DNA from: Cyclostephanos tholiformis
Lineage: Eukaryota > Bacillariophyta > Thalassiosirophyceae > Thalassiosirales > Thalassiosiraceae
Length of the DNA: 12,795 nucleotides
Assembly: GCA_036939975.1 (NCBI GenBank)
Contig: JALLPB010000810.1
Location: forward strand, 1-12,795
Direction of reading: 5' to 3'
In this document: positions 8,601 to 12,795 of the stretch, in pieces
Numbering within the stretch: the stretch's first letter is position 1
How the letters are laid out: each line of letters begins with the position of its first letter
Translations under genes and position numbers: made by a program
Notes under the pieces: model-generated
Database searches by the model: none
The model's input: only the letters and a program-made list of their open reading frames with translations
What the model was told of the DNA's origin: nothing

Positions 8601-10743
8601 ACCGCGCGCATATCGATATCACCTTGGAATAGGTGTAAGTATTCGGGTAAGGCAGCGACCATTTTTTAATGCGGTCGTTGTCGGTCGCCGCGACATCGCG
8701 ATACGCATGCTGCGACTGCTGCATGGCGCCCAAGAGCGCGACGGCGGCCTTCCAATTCCGTCCCTTCTCGAACGTATTCATCAACACGGAGCAGGTAATT
8801 ACGTCCGGTGAAATTTTATCGGCCTGTTATTAAAAATGTACAGAGATCGTTAGGCATCAGGTAAGTATAATGCAGCGAATCGAACGTATTTTTTGGAAAA
8901 GCATCATGCCATTCGAACGAAGCGAAGCAACAACCAAGAACGGAGATCAATAGACGGAACAAATATAATTTACCTTCATCCGTTCCAACACCGCCATGGC
9001 GCACTGGACGCCGTTATGTCGCAACGTCCTCGTCGCATCTTTCCCATTGTTGTATACCCCCACCGCGCGTTCGTTCACCTTAAGCAAGGCCGCGTACGCG
9101 TGATTGTTCAATTGAGCAGGTTCGAACGTGTCCAACAGGGACATGGCCTCGTTCCACTGCCAGCACGGTGAAACGTATCTCCCATCCCCCCCCGCGCCCG
9201 CTCCTGCCACGACGACGTAGTTCGAATCTCCTTTCGTACTACCGGCGGACGACGATGATGATGACGACGACGACGATGTCGTCGATGGCGATATCGATTC
9301 GGCCAGCATCCCGAATAGAGCGCTCGCTGTGTACGCATCGCCGCGCATGGCCATCCCCCCGGCAATCCCCGATGATCCTCCAGCCGAGTGTATGTCGTCG
9401 TCATCGTCTGCCATCGCCGCCGCTGCCGCCTCGATCGTACCGCGGTACACCCCCATGGCGGCATTCACCCTCCCCCGATCGCCGAGCGCTGTCAGCATGG
9501 CATTGAGCTCGTACGACGAGGGCGGTCGGGACAATATATTCGACCCCGTCGCGACGACGTCGTACGCGAAGTACGACCAGAGCGATTTCAGCTTGGACGT
9601 GGACGCCCTGGTGCGCGACATGCCACGGAAGGCCTCGCCGAACACGCGGGGCGAGAGACGCGGTCCATCCGTCATCCCTCGATCGTCGTCATCGTAATCT
9701 CGTCCGAGCGACGACGCCGTGCCACCGCCGTCACCGCGACGACGACGATCGCGGTAATTATCGATCGCGATCACGTACTCCACCGCCGCGACGACCAACT
9801 TCGGTATCAATACGAAGTCTCCGACCTCGGATGCGGCCCTTATCGACGTAACCAGCGCCGTTTCCAATGCGTCGTCCGCGGACCTCGGGGACCTCCCGTT
9901 GCCGTCGTCGTCGTCGTAGTCGTAATCGTAATCGACGCAATCGTCGTGGGACGGGAACATGGGAAGGATCGGGCACGAATACACCATCCTCGACTCGTCG
10001 CGTAAGAAGTGCACGAGGGAATTACAAGCGTCGATAAGCTTGTCGTCATCGTCATCGTCGTCGTTCTCCTCCTTCTTCCCATCGCGTTGACGACGATGAC
10101 GACCGTTCTTCCCCGTCCCCCGGCGGGTGCTACCACCGTCATTATCCCGTCTCATGCGTCGTCCCCTCCCGATGTTGTGCGTGAAGGAATCGAGCCTCCT
10201 CGATAGTAGATCCACGGATATGAGAGTCGTCGGGAATTGTCGTCGCGACCCATCGTTCGAAAACGATGACGCATCGTCGTGGTCATTGTTGGAGTCGTGA
10301 TCGCGGTGGTCGCGGTCGTCATCGTTGTCCCGTCTTTCCCCCCCCGAGGGCGATGACACGAGCAGGGAGGAGGAATAGGAGGAGGAGGGGTAGGAGGAGG
10401 ATGAGGAAACGCATGACGCCCTCCTCCTACTCCTCTCATCCCTCCCGAGGTCGTCGCGAAAATCGTCGCGACGACGGCATTTTCCACATGTCGACGAGAA
10501 GGACGGCGCCACGAACGACGAGCATGACTCGGCGAGCGACGACGACGACGATCGACCCACCGCGCCGACGAACGCGAGTAGGAACATGACCACCAAAACA
10601 ATGATGGCGACGGCGGATCCATCGCGGCATGACAGCGGTCGTCGAGGTCGACGCACTTCTCGCATTAGCATCGTTCGTAGTCGCGTCATACGCGGTCGAC
10701 ATCCACGTGCGGCATTCGAATAGTCGTCGCGCGGAGGCGTCAT
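5671..10743 (-). CDS. Large PPR-SMR protein, predicted organelle RNA-binding factor (two exons)
   Basis: Exon 1 is 10743-8974 (590 codons) and exon 2 is 8823-5671 (1050 codons plus TGA). The 150-bp intron (8973-8824) has a GTAAAT donor and ACAG acceptor in phase 0. The predicted protein is 1640 aa. The join creates a PPR helix pair (ERMK-ADKISPDVITC), which supports the splice. PPR-like units lie near residues 596-627, 650-682 and beyond (segments PNTWVYNAA, PDVVTYNTVL, RDAITYYNAIM, EEDVYSVAITS, then weaker ones). The C-terminus, about 1496-1600, reads as a Small MutS-Related domain: LDLHG at 1498-1502, ITGRGRRSG at 1541-1549 and LRPEVQRML following. Plant PPR-SMR proteins act in plastid or mitochondrial gene expression. 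The usual His of the second SMR motif is Arg (R1547). The N-terminus is basic, with a hydrophobic stretch at 44-63 ending in a LLA-F site compatible with plastid entry. M19, M25 or M27 may be the true start. Residues about 64-330 are low-complexity Ser/Asp/Arg. The target RNA and organelle are unknown. Confidence 0.88.
9247..9283 (-). repeat. GAC/GAT triplet microsatellite (poly-Ser in PPR exon 1)
   Basis: Written on the plus strand as GAC/GAT triplets, it reads TCG/TCA on the minus strand and gives about ten consecutive Ser in the PPR-SMR protein, shortly before the repeat region. Confidence 0.8.
10036..10062 (-). repeat. GTC/ATC triplet tract (poly-Asp in PPR exon 1)
   Basis: Plus-strand GTC/ATC triplets read GAC/GAT on the minus strand and give a run of Asp in the low-complexity N-terminal third of the PPR-SMR protein. 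Confidence 0.75.
10361..10412 (-). repeat. Imperfect GGA triplet tract in PPR exon 1
   Basis: A purine-rich stretch of imperfect GAG/GGA triplets on the plus strand. It reads TCC/TCT on the minus strand and encodes a Ser/Tyr-rich segment near the PPR N-terminus. Confidence 0.7.
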
Positions 10744-11031
10744 CAACAATCACCTTCCATCCGAATGGCGATGTTACTTATCCACGGGGAACTCGGGGGG
10801 CTACGGTGCTGGGATATAATATTATATATTAAATGCTTGCTCGTGGTGACTCACGTGACATGGCGGCGGCGGCGGCGACGAATCAAATAGTATAAAATTC
10901 TTTTTCTGGCCTGTTGATGAAAAAAATGAAAAATAATATAGTAATGATGATGTGTGTGATGGAGGTCTGTCTGTCACCGACACTTCTTCATTTTCTCGGA
11001 CATCAACGGACAGACAGAGAGATAGCCGACG
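10744..11031. promoter_or_regulatory. Divergent promoter between PPR-SMR and lumen-protein genes
   Basis: This 288-bp interval separates two start codons that point away from each other. It contains an AT tract with TATA-like words (about 10812-10831) and a second TATAAAA-like word (about 10892-10898). Between them is the composite TGACTCACGTGA (10847-10858), in which an AP-1-type TGACTCA overlaps a palindromic G-box CACGTG (10852-10857). A short GGC triplet run follows at about 10862-10877. Joint regulation by bZIP or bHLH factors is inference. Confidence 0.5.
10847..10858. promoter_or_regulatory. Overlapping TGACTCA / TCACGTGA candidate binding site
   Basis: TGACTCA at 10847-10853 overlaps the 8-bp palindrome TCACGTGA at 10851-10858. 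Both are classic bZIP or bHLH recognition words. The position midway between divergent starts makes it a plausible control element, but function is not shown. Confidence 0.4.
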
Positions 11032-11982
11032 ATGATGAGGACGACGAGACACCTCGCCCTCCTCCTCCTCGCGACCGTCATGGTACCGTGCTCGGCATGG
11101 ATCATCCCCCCTCCTCAAATCGCGGTCGCCGCGAGGAGGCGCTCGGACGACCGCGTCTGCACGAGCGCGACGATGACGACGACGACGATGACGATGATAC
11201 GACGGCGAGACTTACTGACGTCATCCCTCGTCGGTATCGTCGTCGGATCATCGGCGTCGCCGTCGAGGGCGGCATCATCGGGGGGGAGGGTCGCACCCTC
11301 CTCCCCTACTGAGCAGGATATTAAGGACAGGGAGAATATAGTCAAGGGATACAATCGATTGCAATACCTATTGGATAATTGGGAGGCAGAAACGACGCTA
11401 TGCAAAATCGGACAAGAGGTATGTCGGTCATTTCGATTTTGCTTTGTTCGTTATGTGTACTGTCTTCGTGATATATTTTGGCCAACGATGCGAACTGATT
11501 TGTAACATCATACCGCCGTGAATGTCCCCCGCCACATCAAACGGGCACGTACCCGCACTTATTATCCTTCCAAATCCCTCGACCTCGAAATAATGTTTAA
11601 AAAAACACACACCCAAACAAAACGAACGTCATACTATCAGACCACCTTCGGCGACAAGTGCGAACGAACGCCCACGAAGGTGATGGAATACCTCGGATTC
11701 AAATCGACGTCCGATCCGCTATTCAAGGCGGAATCCACCATGATGAGGCTCAAGTCGTACGTGCCCGTCGATCGCGAATCCGATTTCTACGATGCGATCG
11801 ACGCATATTCGCTCAATGCCGAGGAGGCGAATTCCATGGCGTTCGTATCGAGCTGGGGCGAGGCCAATCCAGGCGGGGGGAAGGATAGGGTACGGCTCTT
11901 CATCGAACGGTCGAGGAATAACGTCGTCAAGTCGAGGGATAGCCTGCGAACCGTGATGGACATACTCGACCTATTGCCCTGA
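11032..11982 (+). CDS. Predicted thylakoid-lumen protein with tripartite presequence (two exons)
   Basis: Exon 1 is 11032-11418 (129 codons) and exon 2 is 11641-11982 (113 codons plus TGA). The 222-bp intron has a GTATGT donor and CAG acceptor, phase 0, giving 242 aa. The presequence has three parts. Residues 1-22 are a signal peptide ending CSA-W, the A-x-A with aromatic +1 pattern of secondary plastids. Residues 23-55 are a basic, Thr/Met-rich transit region. Residues 56-81 are a twin-arginine signal (RRRDLL, hydrophobic core, SRA-A site). The mature part, about 160 aa, looks helical and carries YLLDNWE, a Cys pair (C124, C136) that could form a disulphide, EYLGFKS-SDPLF and the striking SSWGEANPGGGKD (199-211). 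It looks like a conserved lumen protein of photosynthetic eukaryotes, but I cannot name it. An ATG at 11035 is an equally good start. An alternative acceptor before 11659 would remove six residues between the cysteines. The gene diverges from the PPR-SMR gene. Confidence 0.8.
11167..11200 (+). repeat. GAC/ATG triplet microsatellite in the transit region
   Basis: ACG/ATG triplets encode the Thr/Met stretch at residues 47-55 of the lumen protein, between the plastid-entry signal and the twin-arginine motif. Confidence 0.8.
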
Positions 11983-12088
11983 AGGGGGGAGGAGGTGAGG
12001 AGCGAGACCGATCGGGGCCGGATGATGCTATATTGGGTGTTCGCGCTTGTATGTCTTCGTGCGGCGGCGCCGAAGATCCCCGATGATG
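11983..12088. other. 3' flank of the lumen-protein gene
   Basis: This short stretch follows the TGA and leads into the tandem repeat. It contains a GC-rich patch around 12060-12075 and no AATAAA. Confidence 0.4.
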
Positions 12089-12327
12089 TACCACATCGGA
12101 GCTTATTCGATCCGGCAAATATTAACTTGTCATTTCTTCTACTCCTACGCGACCAAGATATTTTTGTATATTACCAGGCAGGGCGTTTTAAAATGAGTTC
12201 TGAATGGTATACTACATCGGGGCTTATTCGATCTGGCGAATATTGACGTATCATTTCGTCTCCTCCTACGCGACTTGGGTATTTTTGTCTACCAGGTACG
12301 ATAGGGCGTTTTGATGTGGGTTCTGAA
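12089..12327. repeat. Diverged direct tandem duplication, unit about 121 bp
   Basis: Copy A (about 12089-12204) and copy B (about 12210-12327) align in the same order along their full length. Shared blocks are ACATCGG-GCTTATTCGAT, CTCCTACGCGAC, TATTTTTGT, TACCAGG, GGGCGTTTT and GTTCTGAA. By eye about four in five bases agree, with small indels near TACCAGG. No terminal inverted repeats or coding capacity are evident. It may be a local duplication or a piece of a longer satellite or element. Confidence 0.85.
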
Positions 12328-12653
12328 ATAAAGTTCTTAAACCTGCGAAATAGTGTTTGTAAATGAGTATAGTTGCATTCCATTCTCAACATAATATGTA
12401 GACTCCAGCGACTGTCTTGACATTGAAAATTCACCCGAAGAAATCTCCCATGCACACAGGATAACAAAAACCACAGCAGGAAAAGGAGGCATTGACAGGG
12501 ACAGGGTGCATACAAGGCATGGACTCACATTGCGATAATCTTCGACATGTGCTTGAGGTGAGATCAAAGTTACCCATTCCAAAATACTGCTCTGGCAAAA
12601 TAATCCCACTTGGCATGATGGTGCAAGCCTGGGTGGGGTGGAAAATTATGTTG

Positions 12654-12669
12654 TTAACAGCTTAACAGC
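12654..12669. repeat. Perfect 8-bp tandem duplication TTAACAGC
   Basis: Two exact adjacent copies (12654-12661 and 12662-12669) lie two bases before the inverted repeat at 12672. Confidence 0.7.
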
Positions 12670-12671
12670 TA

Positions 12672-12691
12672 TTGACGTTCGTGAACGTCAA
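12672..12691. repeat. 9-bp-arm inverted repeat containing TGACGT / ACGTCA
   Basis: The arms TTGACGTTC (12672-12680) and GAACGTCAA (12683-12691) are exact reverse complements around a 2-nt centre, followed by a T-rich run on the plus strand. Each arm contains the bZIP word TGACGT in opposite orientation. It could be a protein-binding palindrome or an RNA hairpin followed by a T run. Confidence 0.65.
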
Positions 12692-12795
12692 ATTTTTTAC
12701 AAGCTTCGTAGATGCGTAGTTTCACCACGAATTTTTATCTGTTCACAGAGTTAGATAGCTAGAAAAATTGCTGAGCTCTTCGGCTTTAATTCTTG

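Larger units (their letters stand above)
12328..12795. other. Gene-poor tail of the window
   Basis: No gene is recognised. The minus strand has an open but start-ambiguous, cysteine-rich frame (12661-12431). Near 12654-12691 an 8-bp tandem duplication abuts a strong inverted repeat. The last 100 bases are AT-rich with no clear feature. Confidence 0.5.

Noticed and set aside
9388..10005. Plus-strand frame of about 205 codons
   Set aside because: Antisense to the triplet-repeat part of PPR-SMR exon 1; such repeats keep several frames open, and the translation is Arg/Val-rich low complexity.
10822..11118. Minus-strand frame across the divergent promoter into the lumen gene
   Set aside because: It overlaps the start of a well-supported gene and the promoter, and its translation is Arg/Ser/Pro-rich filler.
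11214..11223. TGACGTCA perfect CRE-like palindrome
   Set aside because: It lies inside coding sequence for the twin-arginine region of the lumen protein and is explained by codons.
1..12795. CRISPR arrays, tRNA or rRNA genes, transposase, reverse transcriptase or viral genes
   Set aside because: I looked for these and saw no regularly spaced repeats, no cloverleaf or rRNA signatures and no recognisable mobile-element or viral protein motifs.

Overview
The window is nuclear DNA from a photosynthetic eukaryote, most likely a diatom or a close stramenopile relative with a secondary plastid. Genes are interrupted by short GT-AG introns (76 to 401 bp) and there are no operons. At least one product has the layered presequence expected of a complex plastid: signal peptide, transit region, then a twin-arginine lumen signal. 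Cytochrome c and an ER-type cyclophilin confirm a eukaryotic nuclear genome. No species can be named from this sequence alone.

Layout. 66-1487 (+) is one long reading frame with a hydrophobic N-terminus and many Asp/Ser tracts; it is probably a lineage-specific gene of unknown function. 1488-2361 is a gene-poor stretch that starts A-rich. 2362-3086 (-) is a two-exon cytochrome c gene. 3087-3792 is intergenic but holds a protein-like open frame (3336-3563, -) that lacks a start. 3793-4921 (-) is a five-exon secretory-pathway cyclophilin. 4922-5670 is intergenic, with a small perfect hairpin and a poly(A) signal for the next gene. 5671-10743 (-) is a two-exon gene for a very large PPR protein ending in an SMR domain. 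10744-11031 is a compact divergent promoter with a G-box-type palindrome. 11032-11982 (+) is a two-exon gene for a predicted thylakoid-lumen protein. 11983-12795 has no convincing gene; it holds a diverged tandem duplication of about 121 bp and a 9-bp-arm inverted repeat built from TGACGT/ACGTCA.

Functionally the window is a mix of housekeeping and organelle genes: mitochondrial electron transport (cytochrome c), ER protein folding (cyclophilin), organelle RNA metabolism (PPR-SMR) and the thylakoid lumen. The PPR-SMR and lumen-protein genes are divergently transcribed from one 288-bp interval, so they may be co-regulated. Base composition alternates: the first 1.5 kb and about 9.1-11.3 kb are GC-rich and full of GAC/GAT/TCG/ATG triplet repeats, and the middle is more AT-rich. 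The repeats fall mainly in presequences and in poly-Asp/poly-Ser linkers.

Nothing here amounts to a clearly new molecular system. The items most worth following up are the PPR-SMR architecture with its altered second SMR motif, the conserved-looking lumen protein, the repeat-encoded poly-Met signal core, and the orphan frame at 3336-3563.
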